64,000 nucleotides of DNA from Lithospermum erythrorhizon (Eukaryota > Streptophyta > Magnoliopsida > Boraginales > Boraginaceae). Each line of letters begins with the position of its first letter. Within the stretch, counting starts at the first letter, position 1. Of this stretch, positions 1 through 16,600 are shown in pieces. Both the position numbers and the translations under genes were made by a program. Location: positions 558,001 through 622,000 of the forward strand of contig JADFUC010000004.1 of assembly GCA_019722365.1 (NCBI GenBank), written 5' to 3'. The notes under the pieces were generated by a model. It worked only from the letters and a program-made list of their open reading frames with translations, searched no databases and was not told the origin of the DNA.

Positions 1-3734
<3,734 letters not shown>

Positions 3735-3832
3735 CTGGAAAAAAGCACAGAAAATCGTTGTAAAATAAGGCAAGTCGCATGTCTTTCGTACAGCCATAGC
3801 AAACACTTTTATCTCATCAGAAAATTGAGGAG

Positions 3833-3924
3833 TTTTATAATGATTAAGAATGACAAAGCTCAATCAAGATTGTTGGTGTTTTATAATGATTAAGAATGAC
3901 AAAGCTCAAACAAGATTGTTGGTG
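3833..3924. repeat. 46-bp tandem duplication in the likely 5'-UTR intron of the JmjC gene
   Basis: Two head-to-tail copies (3833-3878 and 3879-3924), each starting ttttataatgattaag, differ at a single base (caatcaag versus caaacaag). The near-identity points to a recent slippage or unequal-exchange event. It lies just upstream of the first coding exon and carries no coding potential. Confidence 0.9.
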
Positions 3925-6480
3925 GAATAAAGCACTGTAAATAGTTATACCAATCCAATTACGTTCATTGAGTATGATCTACGACCAGAATGCATTTTAT
4001 ATTCATGCACTCTCCGCCGATGAATTACCGAATACATAACTACTTGAAATAGGCACAATAAATGCTGCTATCTGCATCTTTCAATGGATAATTAACAAAT
4101 ACTCGTACAATTCAGCAAATAAAATAAACTTCCAAAAGCAAATCAAGATAACCTGCAAATACAATTCATCATAACAGTAATCTTAACCCCCGAACATAAC
4201 CTTGTTAGTTTAGGCAAGAGTCGCACAAGATTTAATCCAGGCAATTACTTAATACGAGACCATAAACATTCGCTACTTACGTGTTTGAAAACTATCCACC
4301 ACAGAAAATCACCGCGTTTTCTTTAAAAAAGGAACAGATAACTTGCTATTTTTATTTGTTTATTTGAAATATCAATTAATCATCTATGGCATAAACTATA
4401 TCAAAGACCTCGACTTTACGGACAATGTGCTGTCTCTTACAATTCTCTGCCTCAAATTACATTCAATTGATCAAAAACATACAATAAACTAATGTAAATT
4501 TAATTAATACCAAATCAAAATGATGAAAATAAACAAGAAAAAGCAATTATTGAGTAAACTTACTTATTCTCGACATCAAAATTAACAGATCACCAAAAAT
4601 TCACCTGCAGATAAAACAGGGGACATTCAAAATCAATACAATCAATCAAGAAATACCCTTTTGAGATCAACAATTCAAATATTTGATCAATTGGAACCCT
4701 AACTATAATTCTTTTATTAATGATCATACAAAACTGATCTGAATTTTACCTTATTATTTTACTAATGAATCAATTTCACAATATTGAGGTTGTTTTATTC
4801 CTTGAAATTATTAAGCTAGATAAATAATCAAAAGATTTGTTCTTTGGATAAAATTAATATATGATCATGTATAATTTAGATGTATGTACCTTTTTAGTTT
4901 AGGTCACATTGGTTAATTGGAGATTGTCCTATATATATAGCATGTAAATTGTGCAATAATATATATTGATTAGGATTAGGATTTAGAGTTATATGAATAC
5001 TAGGAAAACAACCAACCATAAACAATGGGAATCATCACTTCTCTATATATTAACATATTATTTACTTCTTTCTCGAGAATATGATTATTGTCTCACTTTA
5101 TTTTCAATTATCAAGTTTAATCATTTTTGTGTTTTGATTGAATTAAGATTATCATGTTAAGATTAAATAAGTTTATAAAAATATTATATTTTAGTACTCC
5201 ATACATGTTTTTTCAAATATTGTATAGCTGTGTAAAATTGAATTTAAATTCTTATAAGTCAATCATCAAAATTATCTATACTATTATAAAGAGAATAGGT
5301 GGAGTTAATTACTAAGCTTCATCAAAATATTCTATCATTATGTACCTTTTTAAACTTTAGACTTTTGATTTTAAATGTAATTAATTTAAGGATATTATTG
5401 TAACTTTCATATATTTATTATAATTTCAAATTATTCATCCTACTAATTAACAAGTTAACCACCCACTACCTACTAAATATATGACACTATCTCACATCAT
5501 TACTATATTATTAGCAATTTCATTTCATACTAACTTCCGGCATTTTTGTTTAGACTATTAAATACACTATGTAGTAAATTAGTACTGAATCATTATTCTT
5601 CATCTCTATCAATTAAATTTGTTAGGTTTTAACAAACATTCAAGAATTATAAAAAAAGACTGATCCAAATATAAGATCTTTCAATATATGTATATATTTG
5701 TATATTTTTTTTAATGTCTAAATTCATTCTTCTGTATGTTTTATAGCATTTGAATTCTCATATTTTTTTAAAAATGTACACGCATGTATAAAATTGCTAG
5801 TAAATTATAAATATTTTTTAATGGTAGAGTTAATATCATGATATTTTATATTGATTAAACATAACGAAAAATGAAATAAATATAAAGTTACCAAAGTTTG
5901 ATATTGTTGATTGATTCTTTTCTTCAACAATGTTTTGTTGGACTGCTTTTTTTTTGTTTTCCTCGTTTTCTTGTGGACACTGTCGTATTGGATGCATATC
6001 TCATCTCAGGAGGGAGAATGATAAACGTACTTGTTATATAGTCTCTATTTATTTAAAATTTAAAATTTCATAAATTCCTCAGTATCCTAAAATAGAAGAG
6101 ACATAAGTATCTAGTTAGTTTTTCTATATATCCATAAATAAAGAATTTGAGATAATATATATTTTGAGATAAAATAGTTTGTTGGGGGTTGGGTAGTGAA
6201 GAGGAATTAAACAAAACCTTCAAACCAATACTAAATTTGTCTGATTATATTTACGTGTCGACACGCTGGAAATAAGATTTGGCTTATTTTCTAAATGCCA
6301 TATGTTAGTTCAACACGTAATTATATACAGGTGGATGGTATAAATTCAATTTACTACTTACATGGTAATTTTATGAGACAATACATGCAAAAATTAGTCA
6401 AAACTAGACAATCACGGCACAATTTGACAATTAAATTCTAATTTTCTTAGGACAGAAAATAATTATATTTTAAACCATAA
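3925..6480. other. AT-rich upstream region and spacer
   Basis: This stretch holds the presumed 5'-UTR intron, leader and promoter of the JmjC gene (to about 4.9 kb), then AT-rich spacer. No supportable gene was found. A segment starting tctatactattataaagag at about 5279 resembles a Helitron 5' end, but no convincing 3' end was found. Confidence 0.5.
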
Positions 6481-6487
6481 ACAAATA

Positions 6488-6647
6488 CTTCCTCCATTCC
6501 ATAAAAATTGTCTAATTTTGACTTTAAAAAAAAATTAATAAATAACTAATTTCAAAAATACATACGAGAGTTGGTCAAATATAAAACAATATATAAACAA
6601 AGAAAAAAAATGTGAAAGTGTATAATCTTCCCTGACAAGGAGTAGAG
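6488..6647. mobile_element. Degenerate Stowaway-like MITE (candidate)
   Basis: The left edge reads tacttcctccattccataaa, the Stowaway-type CTCCCTCC terminus. The right edge, read in reverse complement, begins ctactccttgtcagggaag and is only loosely similar. The length of about 160 bp fits the class. The termini are decayed, so limits are approximate. Confidence 0.4.
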
Positions 6648-6753
6648 ATTTAAAAAAAAATGACTTGATCCGTTGAACTATGGTGGTAAGCAAACTTAAC
6701 TCACGCTGGTAGACAAGAACAATTATTAATCTCACTCCTCACTCATAATGATA

Positions 6754-6891
6754 TGAGGTGTATTCTATATATAATGGCTTTTACAAGAGTTCAAGATAAA
6801 TTACAACACTTATAAATTATCGGATAACAACAAACAACTAATATATAATATTTATGATCATTATCTCTTCACAACCGATCATTATCTAATA
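6754..6891 (-). repeat. 3' LTR of the copia element
   Basis: 138 bp, delimited by TGAGG at its low-coordinate end and TATTAG (minus strand) after the purine tract. Positions 6800-6891 are identical to 10030-10121 in the other LTR. The remaining part differs by many substitutions and small indels. The expected TG terminus is TA in both copies. Confidence 0.85.
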
Positions 6892-9800
6892 CTCCCTCAC
6901 AGTTTAAAAGGCTTCAAATAACAAAGCCGAGCTTGGAACGAAAGAAGACAAAACGAGCCGCAGGGCTCTCGCGGAGACATCCGCAATTTGATCCTTGGTA
7001 GAAATTTTAATTGAACTCAGCCAAGCATTTAGCCACTTTTTTCTCGCACGAAATGGAATCAATTTCAATATTGCTAGACGAAATAGCCAAAACCGGATTA
7101 GCATACAGATATGTAGCACCCAGGTTGTCACACCACAAAATAGGAGGTTTGGATGGTGGAAAGTGTAACTCGCCAAGAAGAGAAACAAGCCAAGAGATTT
7201 CAGCAGAGCAATTCGCGAGAGCTTTATACTTTATTCGTGAGAAGATCAAGCTACCGTGGCGTTGCTTTTCTTCGACAAGGCAGACAATATTAGAGCCCAA
7301 CAACAACATATCCGCCCACAGAGACCGGCGGTGTCACTGGGAAGAGCGGCCCAATCAAAGATCACTAAACGCCCGGATAGCGGTCACGCTGGCGAGTAAT
7401 AAGTAAGACCAGCCGATCGTGACTCGACATAACGAAGGATACGCCGACGCAGTCCAAAATGTTCGGTAGTAGAGTACGCATGTGTTGACAAACCCGACAT
7501 CAAAGATAAGAAAGCGTCCCGGATTTGAAGTCAATGCTGTCGATAATCAAGCAGAGCCAACAAGTTTGCCGATAAGGTTGTGGGATCAACTGCTGAGGAT
7601 GATAGACGTGCGGACGCCCATCCGTATGTAAGTCGACATTGGAGTCGAAACAGGCTTACAATTGAGCATGTTGGCCTTCTTTAAGAGATCAATCATAAGG
7701 GAATGCTTTTTTGTGAGAGGAAGTTAAGAGCGCCATCTCGACCGCTTAATGCCTTCAATACCCAGGAAAAAATTGAACTCACCAAGATCACGAGTAACAA
7801 AACGAGAGCTAAGAGCTGCAATAAAGGAATTCACATCTGATAACCGATTACCAGTGACCAAGATGTCGTCAACATACACCAGCATCACAAGACAGGTACC
7901 TGCACGAGAAAACACAAACAACGAGGTGTCTGCTTTGGATTGCAGAAACCCATAAGATAACAGAAACTCCTGAAGACAATTAAACCAAGCACGAAGGGCC
8001 TGCTTCAAACCATAAAGAGATTTGTGCAATTTGCATACATAACCAGGATAACGCTCATCAATAAAGCCCGGAGGCTGCACCATATACACAGTTTCATCTA
8101 AAGTACCATGTAAAAAGGCATTCTGAATATCGATTTGACGAAGAGGCCGCTTAAACGGCATTACCGAGTAGATAATATAGCTTAATGGTAGCGCTTTAAT
8201 AATTGGACTAAAAGGTTCAGTAAAATCGATACCTGACAATTGATGATTACCCTTGGCCACCAAGCGTGCTCGTCGACGAGTAACATTACCATTTGAGTCC
8301 CTTTTCAATCTAAAGACCCACCGACAAAATTTCGACAATATTCATGAGAAGCTCGAGGAACTGTGGACTAGTATTTGTACGGATCATCGCATTAATTTCC
8401 TCACACATAGCACTACGCCATAAGGGGTTATGATTAGCTTGGGAGAAGCAAGTGGGTTCGGTGTCAGTGGACTCCGCACACGTAGGCAATGCAGAAAGTG
8501 ACTTAGCCATTTCAGGAAGCCGATGGCCTGGGGTCAAGCCCCGAGAGTCACGTGGACGTATGGGGGTTTGGGAAAGTTCGGTGAGGAGTAGGGACGGCCG
8601 AGGAGTCAGCCGGTTGTGGACGCGGGTAGTGAGGGCGAGGTGGAGACGTGTGGGGAGGAGGGTGGCGAGGCTAGAAAGACGGGCAAGTGACAGCTTCATT
8701 GCGCGGTTAGCGCGCGCGAAGGTCGCGATGGTGGCGCGATAGCGTAGATGAGTTGCGGTGGTGCAACTTGTGGGGTAGGCTGTCGGATATGTGGTGCTTG
8801 AGACAATGGTAAGCGAGGTAGCGTATGTGTCGCGTGATTAGCCACAAAGAGGTACTCACAAGGTAGACACAAGAAGTTAGGTTGAGCCGTAGATAGAATT
8901 GTCACCGGACGAAATTATTTACATGGAAAGTCCAATTCAAAAAACTTGACAAATTTGACAACATATAAGCGTTTGGACTTCAAATCAAGACAACGATAAC
9001 CATTATGACTCGGACTATACCCCAAAAAAATACACGGAACAGAACGAAAAGTGCACTTATGTGCATTATAAGGGCGCAGAGCATGGGAAAGTAAGGCACC
9101 CAAACTCCGGAGGAAGTAATCGTGGAGAGCAACAAACAACTCAAACAAAGCCGATAAGTCTTTGATTAATCGGGTCGGGAGACGACATTACAAACCGATG
9201 TCTCAAATGCATAATACCAATACGACATGTCTAACTTAGCATGTGAGAGTAGTGTTAGCCCTGTATCGACAATATGACGATGTCGCCTCTCGACTCTACC
9301 CATTTGTTCATGCGTGTGGGGACAGGAGACTCGATGATGAATTCCAACAGTTTGAAAATATTTATTGCACGACCGATACTCCCCGCCCCAATCAGTTTGA
9401 ACAGATTTAATTTTAGTCTCGAATTGTCGTTCAACTAGGACCTGAAAGCATTTAAACACATCTAATGCATCGGACTTATAAACTAAAGGATAAAACCAAA
9501 CAAAGCGAGAAAAGTCATCCACAAAAATAACAAAGTAGCGATACCCATTAGAGAGGGTAGGCGCGGGTCCCCATAGATCCGAAAAAATTAATTCAAGTGG
9601 GCAATGGCGTCGCTTATTACTCAATGGCAAAGAAATTTTTGACAATTTACCTTATTAGGCAAGACGCATACGACAAACTAGAATTAAATTCTAGAACCTA
9701 AACGTAAACCACACATCTGAACACGGTATCTATTAAAGTACCCATCATTGGATGTCCTAATCGATGATGCCATACCGGCATCGTGACTCGACTAGAGAGA

Positions 9801-9983
9801 GCAACACACGCACTTGAGGGACTCGACCGCGGATGAAATTGATATAGGCCATGATTACTCGTTCCGGAGAGAAGGGGTCGATGCGAGACCTGATCCTTAA
9901 TAACAAAATGAAACGGAAAGAATTCAAAATAAACATTATTATCAAGACAGAATTTTTGAACGGACAAAAGATGCTTTTTAGAG

Positions 9984-10121
9984 TGAGGTATTTATATATA
10001 AATTCGCCATAAAGAAGTTCAAGATGTAAATTACAACACTTATAAATTATCGGATAACAACAAACAACTAATATATAATATTTATGATCATTATCTCTTC
10101 ACAACCGATCATTATCTAATA
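9984..10121 (-). repeat. 5' LTR of the copia element
   Basis: 138 bp, the same length and edges as the LTR at 6754. On the minus strand it starts TATTAGATAATG and ends CCTCA. It is followed at once by pre-integrase coding sequence, with no primer-binding site or gag. Confidence 0.85.
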
Positions 10122-10638
10122 GTGGGTAGCACCAACAATGAAAGCGAAAAAAGTAAAAAATAAATTTAAACCTAAAAATTTTGAATGTAAAGAAGGATAA
10201 AACCTTTTTTCAAAAGAGAGAAATTCTAGAGGAATGCCCGAAAAGGAAAAATTAGCAAGCATCACATAAACCAACTCAAAATGAATAAGATGAACCCATG
10301 CATGATGCATTACACCAAGAATGGGATCACCTTCACCTGGCAAGGACAATGATCATGAAACTTAGACAAATGGAAATGTATATACAACACCATGACATCG
10401 AGGGTCCGAAGCAGAGCTCTCTGTAAGATAACTTCCTTCTCCGGACAGCTTTCTCGATTAGCTCTCGAACCATGGAATTTACAGAACAGATTTTGGGCGT
10501 CAGGTGATTTGCGTTCACAAAAAATAATCTGAACAGGTGACTCATCTTTTACCGGAAGCTAAGGTTGTATGAGCCAGCTGATATAGAACATTCTCAGGAA
10601 GGATTTCACTTGGCAAACATCTAACATAACTACATATG

Positions 10639-13600
10639 TCAGATTGTTCGGAGGAATCCACGAACTTCTGAGAGGAAATTGTGAAGATTCTTTCTGAACT
10701 TCTGGTAATTTGGACGATCAAGAGTAGATGAAAGGTTGTTCGCACTGGTAAGAGACTGCAAAGCATTCGTCAACCTTGATCGGAATTCAAGGTTCGCCTG
10801 CCTTTCAATTAGCTCATTCCCTAGTCTCTGCAGTTATGTAACAGAGTGGTTTTATCAACTTGGGGTGTCATCAAGTTATATGAAACTGGATTAGACAGCA
10901 CAGTTAGCAGCAATATAGGTATGATATTACCTGGTATTGATCTTGTTCGCAGAGGATCAATGGGAGAAGGGCATCAGCCGCAGAACTGACAAGATCGGTG
11001 CTGAGAAATTAAATCACAAGTTGAACATATCAATAGAGAAAGGTAAGAAGATTGAAAAGAAAATGATCTCACTATTGGTGAGACAGCAGGATTCTCAGTT
11101 AATAAGTTTCTGGCTAGATAAAAGTTTCTAAGAGCCTCCACAAATGGGCAGTAGTGGTACTCCCTAAACAGAAGTGCAAGTTGCTCTTGACTGTACTAGC
11201 TGAAAGGCTGAAATAGATTTGGCAAAAGGTTTTCCCATCTCAGGTACCTGTATTCCTCAAAAAGAAGAATTTGTAAAAGCGATCGGAGGAATCGGATTAA
11301 GATGCCTTCTTGGTTGTTGCCACTGGAGCCACTGTAATTTGTAGCATATGAACCAAGTCCAACTTTACCAGCACATTTTTCCTTATAGTGGTAGGAGGCC
11401 AGTGCTTTCAGAGCTCTTAAGCAGAAGTCAACAACTTCTACATCCTGCAATATATGAAGAAAGCTTGAAGGATCAGCAAAATGACGGGCAGCAGAACAAC
11501 ATGAGAACACAAGTGAGTTGGAGGAAAGAGACCTGATGATGAAGACCAAAATCAAGGGTGCCAACTATTCGGTCTAATGCTTCATTATTTAGCTGTGCAA
11601 TCATTTCAGGATAGACCTCCAGCATATGTGATAGAAGTGAGAAGTACTGGCAAAAAATGAGAGTGAAAAATCAGTTTCCTTAAGAGAAGTGATTACGGGA
11701 TTATAAGTAGAACTTACATCATGGCATAGTTTAGGGTATTTCAGTAGTTCCAGACTTATAAGAGGAGTGACTATGTGCAGACCCATGTAAACTACCTGCA
11801 TGATACACACAAGGGAGACAGTCAACAAAGCATCTAAACTAAGATGGAGTTTTCTTATTGATAATGTGACAAGAGTTAAATGATCATACTTGAGATATAT
11901 TTGTACCATATGACTCAATGGGCTCGGAGGAAAAGTCAACCTGAAGTCAAAATTACGATCTCAACTGAGCATTTAACCAAGAGCAAGTCGAGCAAATGAT
12001 GAGGGAAATTTCAGTAACGATTTTCCACAAGGGATCTTTGTATTGTTCCTACGTAACTATTGTGGACACATACTAGATCTTTTGAACAAAGACTTGCAAG
12101 TAGCAGTAGCAGAGCCCGCAAATCCTTGTACTTCTCTGTATCTGCTTCAGCCTTAAGGCTGCTTGAACTGCTTAATGATATCTGAAAGCAGTCAATTGAT
12201 ACACATACATTGGTACAATTTTTCAAATGTAATATTCCCTCCTTCCCATAAAGATTGTCTAGTTTGGACTTTTTCAAAAAAATTAAGAGAGCATATTTAA
12301 TGTGCTAGTTAAAATTGACTCATCTCTAAACACAGATATAAACATTGATCAAATGGAACAAGTTATGGGAAATGAAAAAAGAGTGAAACTAGAAAATCTT
12401 CACGGAAAGGAGGGAGTACTAAATAGGAAAACTAGTAATGTATTTGTGTCTAAAGTATCGATTTGAACAATAACTTAACAAAAGAGAAATACAGATATGG
12501 CAAACTATGAGATGACCTCTGCATATCTATATTCATGTACTCCCTCCGGTGATATTTACTTGTCATCCTAAAGTATACACACAAATTAAAAAGAATGAAA
12601 AGTAGTCAAAAAGTGTATTGAAAATGTAGAACGACAATTAATTAAAACTATATCATTTGTTGGTTGATAATTTAATAACAAAAAGTAGTAAAAAAGTAAC
12701 ATTGAAAATGTAAAACATTAATTTTCTATGCTAAAATGACAAGTAAACATATTCAATTTTTTCAAACTAGAATGACAAATAAATGTCACCGGAGGGAGTA
12801 TTAGTTATGCTATCAACTTGGACGGATTTCCATATGGTTAATACACCTGGTTAATATACCAAGAAAAGGGAAAAAATGATTTTACAACTGCAATTTTAGA
12901 AATGGCCACAGGTTACCTTGCCAATATTGTGAGAGGAATAAAGTTTAAGTAAACGCATGCAGAAGTCCACAACAACTGCAGTTTCACGTGCTTCCAAGTA
13001 GATAATTTGTCCATCCACCCAATCAGATATGAACTTTAGTAAAAGATAAACAACTGCAGACTGAAAGACAAAAATAATTACTCTATGAAGTGCACACATT
13101 CAGAAGTATGCCACCAAGACCAGGAAGATCATAATAAAAGGTCACAATATATTGAAGCTAATATAGCTCAGTAAAGGCCATGATCCAATGGAGTTAATAG
13201 CACTCAGTATCCACAAATGAAATAATCAGAAGAAGACTGAATTGGGTAAGTATAAGGGAGTTTGAGCTTTATGAAAGTCAAGTACCTATTGGAAAAATGA
13301 AACTCACACTCACTTGATATTAAACATTTAGAGTACCTCATTTTTGTAAACTTCAAGCAAAATCAAGAGAGAGTTTATCACTGAGAAACCGACTTCATAG
13401 ATAGACTTCTGCATTCTAGGCTCAGAGGCACATGCAACCCCACGGAGCCGCTCCATCAAACAAGTAACCTGTGGGTATACTGTTAATACCTTAAAGATAG
13501 AAAGGATGCCCTATTATTCTAGCATGACTTACCAACCAAATGATATCCGGTTGTTGAGCAACATTTTTAAGATCATTTTTGCCTGAGAGTTCCACTATGT

Positions 13601-16600
13601 AAGATGACATATGGCTAGTCAAGTCCCTCACATATCTGCAAGCATAAATACAATAAATCATGTCATTTGGCAATACTATACTGGTAACCATACATGGCAA
13701 ACCATCATGAATCAAGAATTATACTCACTGGTTTGATGCCTCTGAGTTCTTCATGCCAGAAGCTGAAAGGACAAGAGTTTGGGCTAGTGACCGCTGCATA
13801 GAGAGCAAGAAAAATCATACAAGGAGTCCTTCACAAATTTCCTTTTCTTTAGCACCCCTCCCCCCCTCCCTTTTGGTCAGAGAGATGGGTGTAAGGAGTA
13901 AAAAAAAGGTAAGCCTAATAATTATAAGCAGCAAAGGAAACTAAATGAACTTAATAACTTTCTCCATTTCAGAATAATAAATTGCCTCTAAATTCTTAAG
14001 GTCAACTTTGTATACTGTGAATATTTACTCCAATCTGCTTCATGTATGCCAAAAACAAGGGCTACCAAGCCATTTAAAAATGTTTATTGATGAATATGAT
14101 TACTTTCGCCTTTGAAGAGAAAGGTGAGAGTTCAAAACACAAGGAAAGAGGCAAAATGGGTTTGATCTTGAGGTTACTTGGCAGAAGCTCCATAGCTTTT
14201 ATAGCCAACTGCAATTGCAATAAATAGGGAAAACCAAGAATCTAAATTATGAATATAATGATTTGATGGAAGAGACGCACAGGAAGCTCCGTGGATATCC
14301 TGCGGATCTTTGCGGTCTTGAGATTGCTACTTGGAATTGAACTTAATCGGAAAAAAATATTAAAAAGACACCTCAAGGTAAAAACTATAAAATGGGGAGA
14401 TGGAGGAGGAACAGATGGAAACTCTGCAAGTAACCACAATTTCTTTTGTATATGACATCTAAAATTCTAAACCCTACATCAGCTATTTGAGCTCCGAACT
14501 CATTGGACCTTACTTTACCTAACTGGGTGGCACAACTTTGCAAGTGTGCTATTAATATATTGAAGGAAAAGAAATCATATTCATGTATTACCTGATGAGC
14601 TGAATTTAGAGATAACAGACTTCTTTCATTTGCAAAAGCAGTCGCTAATTGATGCCAGGGTTCCTGCAAAGTATTTAATGTCATAACTTTGAGCGACTTG
14701 TTTTCCAGTACAGTAATATGAATATCTGGAATATGGTGAACCATAATGTTTATTTGAAAAAGAAATCACATTTCATGGCAGAGAAAAGGCATGTTAAGTA
14801 CTGAAGACTTATCACTAAGGGGGAGTTCCAAATGAAGGTGGATATGAAATTGCTAAGGTGGACGGGTTATAGTTGATCACCTATGACCTTTCAAAAAGTT
14901 GGAATTGAGGCGCCGTTAACTTTTTATCCTCTGACGAGGTACATTTATAAAAGTTGACAAATAGATGAGTGGCTGTAACTCACACTAACAGAATATTGAG
15001 CTGGAAAGAACATAATGATAAATCATTGAGTACTGGCTTGAAAGATATCACAGGTCCAAGATAACATATATTGTGGACATAATATAAATTAGATATGATA
15101 CAGTCGTATACATGGTCCTAGTATAATTAATGAAGAAATGAAAGATAAGAACTGAAATGAAAAGCAACTGTATACCAATCGAATTCACTAACCAAAGCAA
15201 CAAGTTGCGAGCAAATATTTCTTCGACGGACAAGTCCGTGAAGCAACTGGAAACAAGTTAGATCCTGCAAAAAAGATGAACATGAAGTCATATTGCCTCT
15301 CATTCTCATTATGAACAAAGAACACTAGTTTCTGTTTAAACTTGATGGGTATAATAAGGTGATTAAAAAACTTTATCAGATTATAATAAAAGTGGATGTC
15401 CTTCAATATAAGACACAAAATCTTGGCAGAATATAATAAGGAATTTTGAGAAAGAATAGTTATCAATGTGAGGAAATCTATATAGTCTAGTAGCTATCAA
15501 CAAAGCATTCACAAAGAGGACTGATCAAACATCTGGATTATGGAACAAAAAACTTACTCTTCTTTCAGGACAGAACAGGAGTGGTTGCTCATATATGGCA
15601 TAGGATATAGTGCAATGGGACATATGTACTAGAAATATAGTTAATGACAAATAAACATTGTTTCCCAAAGTCAAATGCTTTTCTACAAGCTACAGCCATG
15701 GGTTGGGGGAAAAGGCAGCAGGTCATGAAGTATTTGCTCATATATGGCATAAGATACAGTGGAATGGGACATGTGTACTAGAAATATAGTTAATGACAAA
15801 TAAGCTATGTTGCCCAAAGTCAAATGCTTTTCTACAAGCTAGAACCATGGGTTGGGGGAAAATGGCAGCCGGTCATGAAGCATATAACTAAAACCTTTTT
15901 AGACCTCAAACTTCCAATGTGTAACAAAACTGAAACTATTAAGGATAAGAACAACCTAAGTGCTCCGTTATGCATACCAGTAGATCCTTCTCTCCGGGAT
16001 ATGATACCAGGATTGCCATAGAGATGCGTATGAAAATCTCCAAGATAGCTTTTCCCTGGCTTCTCTCTCCAAAAACATAAAGCAAAATGTTTGTGGGATG
16101 CTGTAACTGAAGATATGCTTCGGTATGGCTGTAGGATGGATTTACATCTTCAGGTGCCATAAGATAAGTGCTAGACCATCTCGAAAGAAACCATACAACA
16201 GCCTGAACCAACAATAGATTGTCAGGAAAGGAAAATGATGAATGGCTATCTAGTTGCATAGTAGTCAAATATTAGGAGGGGTGGAGGCATGAGGTCATTA
16301 TCAAGATATATATTACTCCCTCCATCCCAATTTCTAAGCTCCATTTACTATTTTGGGAAATCCCAAAACTCATTCCCATTTTGACCAAATGTTTGCAGAA
16401 GAAATGGAGGGAAATTCAAGTATGAAAGACAAATTTGAAATTTTATTAAAGTTTGTGCAAAGTCAAATGGGGCTTAGAAATTGGGATGGAGGGAGTAACA
16501 CATTTCTCGGATGTTCTATGAATGCAAACAAGTTTGCTACTCAGATGGAGAATCTAAACACAATATTGCATGTTCATGGCACCGGTTGAATGCATGGGAA

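Larger units (their letters stand above)
6754..10121 (-). mobile_element. Decayed Ty1/copia LTR retrotransposon, internally deleted
   Basis: Domains run in copia order on the minus strand: GAG-pre-integrase (WHHRLGHP) at 9977-9700, integrase core at 9645-9166 (DLWGPAP, FVDDFSR, QTDWGGEYR), linker, reverse transcriptase at 8338-7724 (QIDIQNAFLHG, SLYGLKQ, YVDDILVTGN), RNase H at 7309-6904 (CDNLGAT, STKDQIAD). Integrase before reverse transcriptase is diagnostic of copia rather than gypsy. Stops and frameshifts separate the domains. Gag, protease and a primer-binding site are missing: the upstream LTR joins directly to the LLSV segment of the pre-integrase domain. A purine tract (gagggag) precedes the left LTR on the minus strand. 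No matching 5-bp target duplication was found beside the LTRs. The linker part (about 8.4-8.9 kb) is clearly more GC-rich than its surroundings. The element cannot encode its own transposition. Confidence 0.93.

Noticed and set aside
5279..5808. Possible Helitron: tctatactattataaagag at the left and ctagt at the right
   Set aside because: The right end is not followed by T, the putative hairpin is imperfect, and there is no second copy in the window to fix the limits.
8452..8742. GC-rich plus-strand open frame of 96 codons
   Set aside because: It is the complement of the copia integrase-reverse transcriptase linker, which is read on the minus strand.
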